Shown here piece by piece: positions 50,825 to 59,762 of a DNA stretch of 64,000 nucleotides (position 1 is its first letter; every line of letters starts with the position of its first letter). Both the position numbers and the translations under genes were made by a program. Under the pieces are notes generated by a model, which had not been told where the DNA came from, did no database searches, and saw only the letters and a list, made by a program, of their open reading frames with translations. The DNA is from Burkholderia stagnalis (GTDB taxonomy: Bacteria > Pseudomonadota > Gammaproteobacteria > Burkholderiales > Burkholderiaceae), in contig NZ_CADESW010000027.1 of assembly GCF_902830275.1 (NCBI RefSeq), forward strand, positions 1 to 64,000. The letters run 5' to 3'.

Positions 50825-52297
50825 TCACGGCGCCATCCAGCTTCCCCCCAACGCCTGAAACAGCGCCGCCGTATCGGCGAGCCGATCCGCCTGCGCACGC
50901 GTGCGATCGAGCGCCGTCTGCAGCGCCTGCCGCTGCGCGTCGAGCAGCCCGAATTCGCCAAGCCCGCCGGCCGCGTAACGCGCCGCGGAAATCGTGTTGC
51001 TCGCGTCCGCTTCGCGCGCCGCTTCGTCGCGCGACCGCAGCGTTTCCGCGTCCTGTTCGACCGCGCGCATCGCATCCGCGACCTGCTGCAGCGCCAGCAG
51101 CACGGTCTGCCGGTAATCGGCGAGCGCCGCATCGTACGCGGCCTCGGCAGCGTGTTTTTTCGCGCGCAATTCGCCGCCGTGGAACAGCGGCTGCGTCAGG
51201 TTCAGGCCGATGTTCCAGATATTCAGGCCGTTCACGATATCCGCGATGCGCGTGCGCTCCGAACCCGCGCCGGCCGAGATCGCGAAGCGCGGATACAGGT
51301 TCGCGGTCGCCACGCCGACGTTCGCGCTCGCCTGATGCAGTACCGCCTCGGCCGCGCGAATGTCCGGCCGCTCGCGCGCGAGCGTGGACGGCAACGTGAC
51401 CGGCAGCGCACCGGGCAGCGCGAGCGCATCGAGCGGCACGTCCGGCAGGTCCGCTTCCGCGGGCGGCATGCCGATCAGGATCGCGAGCCGGTGATCGGCC
51501 TGCGCGCGCTGCGCCGCGAGCGGCGGCAGCGACGCCTGCGTCTGCGCGAGCAGCGTGCGCTGCGCGTGCACGTCCGCCGTCGACACGCCGCCCGCCGCAT
51601 GACGCGCTTCGACGATGCGCAACTGGCGCGCCTGCGCATTCGCGAGCTGCTGCGTCAGCGCGAGCTGCCGCGCGAGCGACGCGCGCCGGACGACGGTCGC
51701 GACGACGTTGCCCGCCAGCGTCAGCCGCGCTGCCTCGAGTTCGTACGACTGGTAGTCGACCTGCGCGCGCAGCGCTTCGAGCGCGCGCCGGTTGCCGCCG
51801 AATACGTCGAGCACGTACGACACGCTGACCGACGCGTTGTACAGCGTGAACGGCCCCGGGTTCGGCACGTTGGCCGGCAGCCCGAACGCGGCGGTGTCGA
51901 CTTTCTCGCGCGTGCCGGACAGTTTCGCGTCGACGCTCGGCCACTGCGTCGCGCCGGCCTGCGCGACATAGTTCTGCCGCGCTTCGTCGAGCCTCGCGCG
52001 CGCCGCGTCGACGGTGGGGCTGTGCTTCAGCGCGTCGTCGACGAGCCGGTTCAGCGGCTCGCAGCCGAACTGCGTCCACCAGCGCGGCAGCGCGTGCCCG
52101 GCGATGGTGAAGGTTTGCGGGTTCGCGGCCGCGCCGCCGGCCGACGCCGTCGTTGCGGGCGGCGCGCCGCGCGTGTAGCGCTGCGTCGGCGGCGCCGCAG
52201 GCGTGCCGAAGTCCGGCCCGACCGCGCAGCCGGACACGAGCGCCGCGACGGACGCGACGCAGGCGGCAACGCGAACACGGCGGCGGACGAATGACAT
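50825..52297 (-). CDS. NodT-type outer-membrane efflux lipoprotein (TolC-like)
   Basis: A 490-residue RND/ABC outer-membrane factor. The lipobox is LVSGC (signal MSFVRRRVRVAACVASVA), and the mature start AVGPDFGTPAAPPTQRY is the classic NodT N-terminus. The two repeated coiled-coil halves are visible (LDEARQNYVAQAGATQWPSVDAKLSG; ASANVGVATANLYPRFAIS, landmarks). It lies 10 bases after the ABC permease and forms the outer-membrane exit of this exporter. Confidence 0.93.
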   Translation of the reverse strand: MSFVRRRVRVAACVASVAALVSGCAVGPDFGTPAAPPTQRYTRGAPPATTASAGGAAANPQTFTIAGHALPRWWTQFGCEPLNRLVDDALKHSPTVDAARARLDEARQNYVAQAGATQWPSVDAKLSGTREKVDTAAFGLPANVPNPGPFTLYNASVSVSYVLDVFGGNRRALEALRAQVDYQSYELEAARLTLAGNVVATVVRRASLARQLALTQQLANAQARQLRIVEARHAAGGVSTADVHAQRTLLAQTQASLPPLAAQRAQADHRLAILIGMPPAEADLPDVPLDALALPGALPVTLPSTLARERPDIRAAEAVLHQASANVGVATANLYPRFAISAGAGSERTRIADIVNGLNIWNIGLNLTQPLFHGGELRAKKHAAEAAYDAALADYRQTVLLALQQVADAMRAVEQDAETLRSRDEAAREADASNTISAARYAAGGLGEFGLLDAQRQALQTALDRTRAQADRLADTAALFQALGGSWMAP

Positions 52298-52307
52298 CGC
52301 GGCGCTC

Positions 52308-53462
52308 CTAGTCCAGCGTGCGCCGGTAGAAGCGCAGCGCGACGGCCATCACGATCACGGTGAACACGGCGACCGGCCACACCGACGGCCACAGGTCGAC
52401 CCAGCCGTTGCCCTTGAGCAGGATGCCGCGCACGAGGCGGTTGAAGTAGGTGAGCGGCAGCAGGTTGCCGATGAACTGCGCCCATTTCGGCATGCCCGCG
52501 AACGGGAACATGAAGCCCGACAGCAGGATGTTCGGCAGGAAGTAGAACACCGCGAGCTGCATCGCCTGCAACTGGTTCTGCGCGAGCGACGACAGCGTGA
52601 TGCCGACCGTCAGGTTCGCGGCGATGAACAGCAGCGCGGACAGGTAGATCGCGAGCACGCCGCCGACGAACGGCACCTGGAACACGAAGCGTGCCGCCGC
52701 GAGGATGATCGACACCTGGATCAGCCCGATGAACACGTACGGCACGATCTTGCCCGTCATCACCTCGAGCGGCAGCACGGGCGTCGCGAGCAGGTTCTCC
52801 ATCGTGCCGCGCTCGCGTTCGCGCGTGATCGCGAGGCCCGTCATCATCACCATCGTCATCGTCAGGATGACGCCCATCAACCCCGGCACGACGTTGTACT
52901 GCGTGATGCCCTCGGGGTTGTACAGGCGATGCAGCCGCACGTCGAACGCGGCCGGGCGGCCGTTCAGGCGGGCGAGCGGGCCGGTCAGGTCCTTGTCCGC
53001 GACCGGCTGCACGAGGCCCGACAGCGCCGCGATGGCCGACGCAGTCGCGACGGGATCGGTCGCATCGGCCTCGACGAGCAGCGAAGGTCGTTCCCCGCGC
53101 AGCAGCCGGCGCGAGAAATCGGCAGGAATGCTCAGCACGAACAACACGTCGCCACGCGCGAGCGCATGCCGGCCGGTCGCCTCGTCGGGCAGCGTCGCGA
53201 CGACGTCGAAGTAGGCGGAGTTGCGCATCCCGGCGACGAAGCTGCGCGCAAACGGGCTCGAATCCGCGACGATCACCGCGGTCGGCAGGTGCTTCGGGTC
53301 GGTGTTGATCGCGAAGCCGAACAGCGTGAGCTGGATGATCGGCACGCCGACGATCATCGCGAACGTCACGCGGTCGCGGCGCAGCTGCAGGAACTCCTTC
53401 AGCACGATGCTCCACCAGCGCGCGAGCGAGAACGACACATGCCACCAGGACGGCGTGTTCAT
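52308..53462 (-). CDS. ABC-2 type exporter permease (YbhS/YbhR-like)
   Basis: A 384-residue ABC-2 permease: an N-terminal membrane segment (MIVGVPIIQLTLFGFAINTD), a large periplasmic domain, and five C-terminal membrane segments with the ERERGTMENLLATPV loop that couples to the ATPase. It overlaps the ATPase gene by 4 bases. Only one permease gene is present, so it probably acts as a homodimer, whereas E. coli YbhRS uses two different ones. Confidence 0.92.
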   Translation of the reverse strand: MNTPSWWHVSFSLARWWSIVLKEFLQLRRDRVTFAMIVGVPIIQLTLFGFAINTDPKHLPTAVIVADSSPFARSFVAGMRNSAYFDVVATLPDEATGRHALARGDVLFVLSIPADFSRRLLRGERPSLLVEADATDPVATASAIAALSGLVQPVADKDLTGPLARLNGRPAAFDVRLHRLYNPEGITQYNVVPGLMGVILTMTMVMMTGLAITRERERGTMENLLATPVLPLEVMTGKIVPYVFIGLIQVSIILAAARFVFQVPFVGGVLAIYLSALLFIAANLTVGITLSSLAQNQLQAMQLAVFYFLPNILLSGFMFPFAGMPKWAQFIGNLLPLTYFNRLVRGILLKGNGWVDLWPSVWPVAVFTVIVMAVALRFYRRTLD

Positions 53463-54409
53463 GACCGCGCGCCTCCGGACAGGCCGGCCGCGTGGCGTCC
53501 CATCATGAAGATGAACACGTCCTCGAGGCCGGTGTCGATCGGCGCGGCTCCAAGCGCCGCGTCGGCGGCGACCTGCGCGACGCTCGCGTCGAGCGCGCGG
53601 CGGTCGCGGCCGCTCACGTGCAGCGCGGTGCCGAACACGACCGTCTGGTCGACGCCCGGCATCGTGCGCAGCCGCGCGGACAGCTCGGTGAGATGCTCGC
53701 CGGTGATCGCCCAGGTCGCGAGCCCCTGCGACGCGACGATCTCCGCCGACGTGCCCTGCGCGAGCAGCGCGCCGTCCGCGATGTACGCGAGCTTGTGGCA
53801 GCGCTCGGCCTCGTCCATGTAGTGCGTGCTGACGAGCACCGAGATGCCCTGCGCGGCGAGCCGGTGCAGCTCTTCCCAGAAATCGCGGCGCGCGGCCGGA
53901 TCGACGCCGGCGGTCGGCTCGTCGAGCAGCAGCAGTTCCGGGCCGTGCAGCATGCATGCGGCGAGCGCGAGGCGCTGTTTCCAGCCGCCCGACAGCGCGC
54001 CGGTGAGCTGGCTCGCGCGGCTCGTCAGGCCGAGGCCGTCGAGCGCGCGCTCGACGGCCGCCTTGCGGTCGGGCATCTGGTAGACGCGCGCGACGAAGTC
54101 GAGATTCTCGCGGATCGACAGGTCTTCCCAGTACGAGAAACGCTGCGTCATGTAGCCGACGCGGCGCTTGATCTGCGCGCTGTCGCGCACGATGTCGTAG
54201 CCGACGCAGGTGCCGCTGCCCGAATCGGGCGTGAGCAGCCCGCACATCATCCGGATCGACGTCGTCTTGCCGCTGCCGTTCGGCCCGAGGAAGCCGAAGA
54301 TCTCGCCGCGCGCGACGCGCAGCGACACGTCCTTTACCACGTGCTTGTCGCCGAAACGCTTGTTCAGCTTGTCGACGTCGATCGCGTACGGGGCGCCCGG
54401 GGCGTTCAT
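53459..54409 (-). CDS. ABC exporter ATP-binding protein
   Basis: A 316-residue ATPase. Walker A is GPNGSGKTTSIRMMCGLL, the signature LSGGWKQRLALAACML, and Walker B LLLLDEPTAGVDPAARRDFWEEL with an STHYMDEAERC H-loop. The C-terminal 80 residues form a regulatory domain usual in drug-type exporters. It is a single ATPase unit, not the double one of YbhF. Start and stop overlap the neighbouring genes by 4 bases each. Confidence 0.93.
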   Translation of the reverse strand: MNAPGAPYAIDVDKLNKRFGDKHVVKDVSLRVARGEIFGFLGPNGSGKTTSIRMMCGLLTPDSGSGTCVGYDIVRDSAQIKRRVGYMTQRFSYWEDLSIRENLDFVARVYQMPDRKAAVERALDGLGLTSRASQLTGALSGGWKQRLALAACMLHGPELLLLDEPTAGVDPAARRDFWEELHRLAAQGISVLVSTHYMDEAERCHKLAYIADGALLAQGTSAEIVASQGLATWAITGEHLTELSARLRTMPGVDQTVVFGTALHVSGRDRRALDASVAQVAADAALGAAPIDTGLEDVFIFMMGRHAAGLSGGARS

Positions 54410-55377
54410 GGCAGCCTCACGGCGACCGGCTGGCCCGGATGCAGCTTCGGCGCGTCGGCGGCGGCCGGCCGGGCCTCGACCATGAACACGAGCTTCGTGC
54501 GGCTTTCGTTGCTGTAGATGACGGGCGGCGTGTATTCGGCCTCGCTCGACACGTAGGTGATGCGCGCGGGCACGCCGGCCGCGCAGCCGTCGCACCGGAT
54601 CTCGACCGCGCGGCCGGGCGCGAGCGCCGCGACGGCGGCCTCGGGCACGAAGAAGCGCACCTTCACGTTCTGCGGCGGCAGCATCAGCACGACCGGGCTG
54701 CCGGCCTGCACCCATTCGCCGAGCCGGTACAGCGTGTCGTAGACGCGCCCGGCCGCCGGCGCGGCGACGCGCTTCTGGTCGAGCTTCCATTGCGCCTCGA
54801 CAACCGCCGCCTGCGCGGCATCGACCTGCGCGGCCTGCGCGGCGACCTGCTGCGCGCGGCCGGGCAGGCGCGCGACGTCGACCTGGCTTTGCAGCTCGCG
54901 CACCTGGGCGGCGCTCGTCTGCGCGGCCGCGCGCGAATCGTCGAGCTGCTGCTTCGCGATGCCGCCGGCCTGGTACTGCCGCTCGTCGCGCGCCAGTTGC
55001 TCGGCGGCCTTGCGGGCCTGCGCGGCGGCCTGCGCGAGCTGCGCCTTCGCGACGTTCACTTCCGGCGGCCGCTTGCCGGTGCGCAGGTCCGCGAGCTGCG
55101 CCTGCGCGGCGGCGAACTGGTGCTGCGCCTGCTGCAGCGCGGCCGTTTCGTTGACGGCTTCGAGCGCGAACGCGGGCGCGTTCGCGGCGACCGTCTGGCC
55201 GCGCTGCACCGCGAGCTGCGTCAGCGTGCCCGATTGCGACGACGACAGGTAGACGAATTCGCCTTCGACGTAGCCCTGGTAGGTCGGGCGCTCATCGGCG
55301 CGTGGCTTGCAGCCGGCGGCGAGCGCGATGACTGCGGCGGCGAGCGCGAACGATGCGGCGGCGCGCTTCGTCGTCAC
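54406..55377 (-). CDS. HlyD-family membrane fusion lipoprotein
   Basis: A 323-residue periplasmic adaptor resembling YbhG. It has a lipobox LAAGC (MTTKRAAASFALAAAVIA signal) and a lipoyl-like half (GYVEGEFVYLSSSQSGTLTQLAVQRGQTV, landmark). The long coiled-coil (QQAQHQFAAAQAQLADLRTGK, then QVDVARLPGRAQQVAAQAAQ) is rich in Ala and Gln, and the closing barrel contains APAAGRVYDTLYRLGEWV. A GTG start is used with AGGAGGCGATC before it. It overlaps the TetR stop (GTGA) and links the ABC pump to NodT. Confidence 0.92.
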   Translation of the reverse strand: MTTKRAAASFALAAAVIALAAGCKPRADERPTYQGYVEGEFVYLSSSQSGTLTQLAVQRGQTVAANAPAFALEAVNETAALQQAQHQFAAAQAQLADLRTGKRPPEVNVAKAQLAQAAAQARKAAEQLARDERQYQAGGIAKQQLDDSRAAAQTSAAQVRELQSQVDVARLPGRAQQVAAQAAQVDAAQAAVVEAQWKLDQKRVAAPAAGRVYDTLYRLGEWVQAGSPVVLMLPPQNVKVRFFVPEAAVAALAPGRAVEIRCDGCAAGVPARITYVSSEAEYTPPVIYSNESRTKLVFMVEARPAAADAPKLHPGQPVAVRLP

Positions 55378-56057
55378 GATCGCCTCCTGGCTGCACGGGC
55401 GGGCGGCGGGGGCTGCATTCCGAAGCCGAGCAGCGCGCCGACGTGCCGCTGCAGCCCGTCGCGATCGATCGGCGGCATCCCGCGCGCGCCGCGCCACAGC
55501 TTCGCGGTGGCGAGCGGCAGCATCACGAGCGCGATGATCGACTGGAACAGCAGCGCCGGTTCGAGCGCGGGATTCACGATGCCCGCCTGCTGCGCGCGCC
55601 GGATGCGCTCGGCGAAGCGGCCGATTTGCTCGAGCGGAATCCGCTTGACCATCCGTTCGCGCAGCAGCCCGCCTTCGTTGACGATCTCGCGCAGCCACAG
55701 CGACGGCAGCCACGGCATCCGGGCGGTCACGTCGAAGAAGCGCGCGACGAGTTCGCCGACGAGCGCGAACGGGTCGTTCTCGACCTGTGGCTCGGTTGGT
55801 TGCCAGACGAACGCGATCACCTGCGCGAGACGTTCCTCGACGATCGCGTCGAGGAGTTGTTCGCGATTCGTGAAGTAGTAGTGGACCATCGCCGACGTGA
55901 CGCCGGCGGCTTCCGCGATCTGCGCGACCGTCGTGGCCGCGATGCCGCGCTCGGCGAACAGCGCGGTCGCGACGTCGAGCATGTGGTTGCGCAGGTCGAA
56001 ATCGTCCACCGACGGGCGGCGCCCGCGCGGTTTCGGTGCGGTGGATTTCGCGTTCAT
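55374..56057 (-). CDS. TetR-family repressor of the exporter operon (CecR-like)
   Basis: A 227-residue TetR regulator. The N-terminal helix-turn-helix is TVAQIAEAAGVTSAMVHYYFTNREQLLD (landmark), with a ligand domain that follows. ATG 56057 (MNAKSTAPKPRGRRPS) is supported by the basic tail; the longer frame to 56288 is rejected. It is the first gene of a five-gene overlapping operon, as in the cecR-ybhGFSR arrangement of E. coli. A palindrome 13-32 bases upstream of its start suggests autoregulation. Confidence 0.9.
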   Translation of the reverse strand: MNAKSTAPKPRGRRPSVDDFDLRNHMLDVATALFAERGIAATTVAQIAEAAGVTSAMVHYYFTNREQLLDAIVEERLAQVIAFVWQPTEPQVENDPFALVGELVARFFDVTARMPWLPSLWLREIVNEGGLLRERMVKRIPLEQIGRFAERIRRAQQAGIVNPALEPALLFQSIIALVMLPLATAKLWRGARGMPPIDRDGLQRHVGALLGFGMQPPPPARAARRRS

Positions 56058-56370
56058 GCAGTCGACGCTAATTGACGGGTTAGTTAATTTCAAGGAAGGG
56101 TTTTCGACGAAGTGGACGGGTGTCAGGCGCGGCGCGAATGGCGGCGCGGGTGGGCGGGCCGAAGGCCGCATGGTGCGGGGCGCCGCGATGCGGAAATGAA
56201 GGGAGCAGCTATAGAAACGCGGGGAGGGCGAATGCTTGTATCCGAGGAGACGGACGGCCACCAGATCGAGACGCATCGACACCTTCAAGCCGGACGCATC
56301 GCCATATCATTGGCTCGCAACAGCCAAGCGCCGTCCGAGCGCAAGAACAGCATTGCCTTCCGAGGGAAAA
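56058..56370. other. Divergent gap between exporter operon and lipoprotein gene
   Basis: A 313-bp gap with an A+T-rich patch at 56060-56100 that holds the presumed operator and promoter of the exporter operon. The 56200-56370 stretch leads to the lipoprotein gene with CGAGGGAAAA as its ribosome binding site. No other gene is supported. Confidence 0.45.
56070..56089. promoter_or_regulatory. Probable TetR operator
   Basis: AATTGAC-GGGTTA-GTTAATT is an inverted repeat with 6 of 7 arm positions matching. It begins 13 bases upstream of the TetR gene's ATG, in an A+T-rich promoter patch. Size and spacing match TetR-family operators; the binding protein is inferred. Confidence 0.6.
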
Positions 56371-57120
56371 ATGACGACAAAGCACACGACAGGGTGGCCG
56401 CTGGCGGTTTTTGCCGCCATGATTCTGGCGAGCTGCGGAGGCGGCGACGATTCGCCTGCTCCGGCCGCGGCGACCGGCAGCGCGAGCCCGACGCCGACAT
56501 CGAATCTCGAATGCGATCCGGTCTATCAGCCGGGCGATACCGTGAAGCTGCACGTCTATCTGCAGGCGTCGCCGCAAGGTCAGATCGTCGACAACGGCAT
56601 CTACACGCGGACTTACGCGCCGGCGACATTCCAGGGCGTCTCGCTGACGCAGCAGGCCGAAACCACGCCCGGCTCGCCGATCCAGACCAATCGCTACTAT
56701 CTGGTCGGCAACGGCGCGCGCACGTACTACGGCGGGGAGGTCGTCAGTGCAGGCGCGCTGGTGCTGCGGGACGTGAATTCACCGCCGTATGCGGAGACGA
56801 TCGGGCTCTCGGGGAGCGAATCGGCGAATTACGTGGATACGCCGGTCGCGCCGGCCGCCGGGGCCTCGACGAGCGTGTCGATCGACCGTGCATACGTCGC
56901 GCGTGAATCGGTGACCCTCAAGAACGGCAAGGTCTTCAACAACGCCTGCCACTATCACGCGACGGAGAAGCTGACCGGTCCGGCGATGACGAGCACGACG
57001 ATCGCCGACGACTGGCTGGCCCCGGGCGTCGGCCTGGTCAAGTCGGTCGCCAGCAACGGCGGGGGGCAGGTCGTGACGCGCGAACTGGACTCGGCGACGG
57101 TCGGCGGCACGACCTTCTGA
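56371..57120 (+). CDS. Hypothetical lipoprotein, 249 aa
   Basis: An unrecognised secreted lipoprotein. The signal ends in a lipobox-like ILASC, followed by a Gly/Asp and Pro/Ala/Ser linker (about residues 24-45). The body looks beta-rich, with NNACHYHATEKL near residue 190 and two further cysteines (C47 region and C191). AGGGAAAA precedes the ATG. It is a single gene, divergent from the exporter operon. It resembles uncharacterised Burkholderia lipoproteins. Confidence 0.72.
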   Translation: MTTKHTTGWPLAVFAAMILASCGGGDDSPAPAAATGSASPTPTSNLECDPVYQPGDTVKLHVYLQASPQGQIVDNGIYTRTYAPATFQGVSLTQQAETTPGSPIQTNRYYLVGNGARTYYGGEVVSAGALVLRDVNSPPYAETIGLSGSESANYVDTPVAPAAGASTSVSIDRAYVARESVTLKNGKVFNNACHYHATEKLTGPAMTSTTIADDWLAPGVGLVKSVASNGGGQVVTRELDSATVGGTTF

Positions 57121-57168
57121 AGCGGCGGACCGGCTGGCCGCCCCGGCCACCGGCTCCGCGCAGGGCCG

Positions 57169-57597
57169 CTAGTGTTCCAGCGGCGACTTCAGCGGATCGT
57201 GCTCGCCCGTCAGCCCGAACACGACGATCTGTGCCGGCGCGGTAGCGCTCCCGTTGCGCGACACGAGGTGCCGCGAGCCGGGCGGCTCGTACCAGCCTTC
57301 GCCTGCGCGATAGCGGCGCAGCGGGCCGTCGTTGACATGCGACAGCACCTCGCCCTTCGACACGACCGCAAACACCGAGCCGAGATGCCGATGCGGCTCG
57401 GACGCCTGGCCGGGCGCATAGTCGACGGTCGCGACCACCGCCAGCTTGCCGGGCGCTTCCGGCACGGCCCGCTTCATGACCGGCCGGACGTTGTCGCTGC
57501 GTGCGTCGCCGTCGTGCGCATGCGCGGCCGTTGTGACAACGCCCAGCGCGAGCGCGACGCACGCGGCGGCGACGCGCAGATACATGCTGCGGGTCAT
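57169..57597 (-). CDS. Secreted cupin-domain protein
   Basis: A 142-residue protein with a signal peptide (ends AAHAH) and a single cupin domain. Metal-ligand motifs are PHRHLGSVFAVVSKGEV (HxH...E) and PGSRHLVSRNG (third His). Function unknown; such periplasmic cupins may bind small molecules. It starts 10 bases after the AhpD-like gene and is part of a two-gene operon. Confidence 0.82.
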   Translation of the reverse strand: MTRSMYLRVAAACVALALGVVTTAAHAHDGDARSDNVRPVMKRAVPEAPGKLAVVATVDYAPGQASEPHRHLGSVFAVVSKGEVLSHVNDGPLRRYRAGEGWYEPPGSRHLVSRNGSATAPAQIVVFGLTGEHDPLKSPLEH

Positions 57598-57607
57598 CGC
57601 CGCCTCC

Positions 57608-58045
57608 TCACTCGGGCATCTTGCGGAACGCGATCGCGAAGCGATTCCACGAATTGATCGTCGCGATGAGCATCGACAGGTCGAACAGCTCTTCGTCGCT
57701 GAAATGCGCCTTCACGGCTTCCCAGACGGCGTCCGGCACGTGGTTGTCCGCGACCAGCGTCAGCGCTTCGGTCCATTCCAGCGCCGCGCGCTCGCGATCG
57801 GTAAAGAACGGCGTTTCGCGCCACACGACGACGGTCGCGAGACGGCGCTCGGTTTCGCCGCCCTTGCGCGCGTCGGTGGTGTGCATGTCGACGCAGAATG
57901 CGCAGCCGTTGATCTGCGATGCGCGCAGGCGCACGAGTTCGGCGAGCGGCTTCTCGATTGCGCTTTTGGCCAGGAATTCCTCGGCGGCGCGCATCGCCTT
58001 GATCGCGTTCGGGCTGGCGGTATAGAAGTTCAGGCGCGGTTGCAT
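57608..58045 (-). CDS. Carboxymuconolactone decarboxylase/AhpD family protein
   Basis: A 145-residue AhpD-like protein. The redox CxxC and conserved histidine are in NGCAFCVDMHTTDARKGG, as in alkylhydroperoxidase AhpD and its relatives. The N-terminus is MQPRLNFYTASPNAIKAM. It precedes the cupin gene and is likely a disulfide-type peroxidase. The gene lies upstream of the MocR regulator on the same strand but is separated by 116 bases. Confidence 0.85.
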   Translation of the reverse strand: MQPRLNFYTASPNAIKAMRAAEEFLAKSAIEKPLAELVRLRASQINGCAFCVDMHTTDARKGGETERRLATVVVWRETPFFTDRERAALEWTEALTLVADNHVPDAVWEAVKAHFSDEELFDLSMLIATINSWNRFAIAFRKMPE

Positions 58046-58161
58046 GGCAGGTCCTCGTTCGGTTGATGCGCACGGTGGCGCGACAGGACCCAGATTAACG
58101 ACCGCGCTGGCCTTCCGGAATGACCAATTTCAGGTATATCGAGGTAACCAGTGGCGCGGCG

Positions 58162-59622
58162 TCAGACACCCGCCCGCAGCAGCGCGGCGAGCCGGGCGAG
58201 CGCCGTATCGATGCGCGTCGCGTCGATGCCGCCATAGCCGAACAGCAAGCCCGCCTCGCGCGGCACGTCGACATGGAAGGCCGAGATGCCGTACAGCCCG
58301 AGGTCGTGCGCGCGCGCCGCGTCGACCAGCGCGGCCTCGTCGAGGCCCGGCCTGAGGCGTGCGGCGAGGTGGATTCCCGCCACCGGCACGATCGCGTCGA
58401 GCCACGGCGCGAGGCCGCCGCGCAGGTGCGCGAGCAGCACCTTGCGGCGCGCGTCGTAGTGCTTCTGCACGCGGCGCAGGTGCCGTGCGAAATCGCCGTC
58501 GAGCATGAAGCGCGCGAGCGCGGCCTGCGTCAGCGTGCAGCTGTGCCAGTCGACCACCTGCTTCGCCTTCGCGAGCGCGGCGTGCAGCGCGCGGGGCGGG
58601 ATCGCGTAGCCGATCCGCAGCTCGGGGAAGATCGTCTTCGAGAACGTGCCGACGTACGCGACGAGGCCCGCGCGGTCGAGGCTCTTCAGCGATTCCATCG
58701 GCCGGCCCTCGAAGCGGAATTCGCCGTCGTAGTCGTCCTCGATCACGACCGCGCGCCGCCGCTGCGCCCATTCGAGCAGCGCTACGCGCCGCTCGAGGCT
58801 CATCGGCATGCCGAGCGGGAACTGGTGCGACGGCGTCACGTAGACGAGCCGCGCGTCGTCGGGCAGCCGGTCGACGACGAGCCCGTGCGCGTCCACCGGC
58901 ACGCTGGCCACCGTCGCGCCGAGCGATGCGAACGCGGCGCGCGCCGGCGGGTAGCCGGGATCTTCCACCGCGACCACGTCGCCGGGCCGCACGACGACGC
59001 GCGCGAGCACGTCGAGCGCCTGCTGCGCGCCTTGCGTGACGATCACGTCCTGCCAGTTGCAGGCAACCGCGCGGCTGAACGCGACGTAGCGCGCGATCGC
59101 GAGCCGCAGCTGCTGGTCGCCGGCCGGGTCGTGATACTGGCCGGGGCCGCGCGCCTGCAGGCGCAGCGCGTGATGCAGGCAGCGGCGCCACGCGTCGAAC
59201 GGGAACAGCGTCTTGTCGGTCACGCCGCCGCGGAAGTCGAAGCCGGCTCCGGGCAGCGGTTCCGGCATGGCCAGCGCGTCGGGCAGGTCGGTCCACACGG
59301 TGCGGATGTCCGGCGCATCGGCGGGGCGGGCTTCCGCGGCGATCGCCGGCGTCGCCGCCGCCGGCCCGTGCGGCACGCGCGCGAGGCCGTCGGCGACGAA
59401 CGTGCCGTCGCCGCGCCGCGTCCACAGGTAGCCTTCGGCGACGAGCTGCTCGAACGCGTCGAGCGTCGTCTTGCGCGACACGCCGAGCTGCGTGGCGAGA
59501 TCGCGGGTGGACGGCAGCCGCGCGCCGCCCGCAAGGCGCCCGTCGACGATCGCGGTGCGCAGCTGGCGGAAGATTTGCCCCGTCAGGTCGTGACGGCCTT
59601 CGATGTGGATCGCGATGTCCAT
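58162..59622 (-). CDS. MocR/PdxR-type GntR regulator with aminotransferase domain
   Basis: A 486-residue MocR regulator. The GntR winged helix is in LPSTRDLATQLGVSRKTTLDAFEQL (landmark), followed by a linker of about 50 residues and an aminotransferase fold. The pyridoxal-phosphate lysine is expected in VGTFSKTIFPELRIGY. It is a paralogue of the one at 27027-28526. It lies upstream of the AhpD/cupin pair on the same strand and may regulate them. Confidence 0.9.
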   Translation of the reverse strand: MDIAIHIEGRHDLTGQIFRQLRTAIVDGRLAGGARLPSTRDLATQLGVSRKTTLDAFEQLVAEGYLWTRRGDGTFVADGLARVPHGPAAATPAIAAEARPADAPDIRTVWTDLPDALAMPEPLPGAGFDFRGGVTDKTLFPFDAWRRCLHHALRLQARGPGQYHDPAGDQQLRLAIARYVAFSRAVACNWQDVIVTQGAQQALDVLARVVVRPGDVVAVEDPGYPPARAAFASLGATVASVPVDAHGLVVDRLPDDARLVYVTPSHQFPLGMPMSLERRVALLEWAQRRRAVVIEDDYDGEFRFEGRPMESLKSLDRAGLVAYVGTFSKTIFPELRIGYAIPPRALHAALAKAKQVVDWHSCTLTQAALARFMLDGDFARHLRRVQKHYDARRKVLLAHLRGGLAPWLDAIVPVAGIHLAARLRPGLDEAALVDAARAHDLGLYGISAFHVDVPREAGLLFGYGGIDATRIDTALARLAALLRAGV

Positions 59623-59762
59623 CGCGGTGGTTACCTCGGGTTTGGGGATTTCGCCGGAATCGGCATACCGCGAGTATGACGCGTGAATCGCCGCGCCGGG
59701 GTTGAACCGCCGCGCCCGGCGGCCTTACGATGCACGTCAATTCCCGGACCCGGAGCGTGGCC

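Noticed and set aside
55374..56288. Longer TetR start at 56288
   Set aside because: The added 77 residues have no TetR features and would place the operator inside the coding region.
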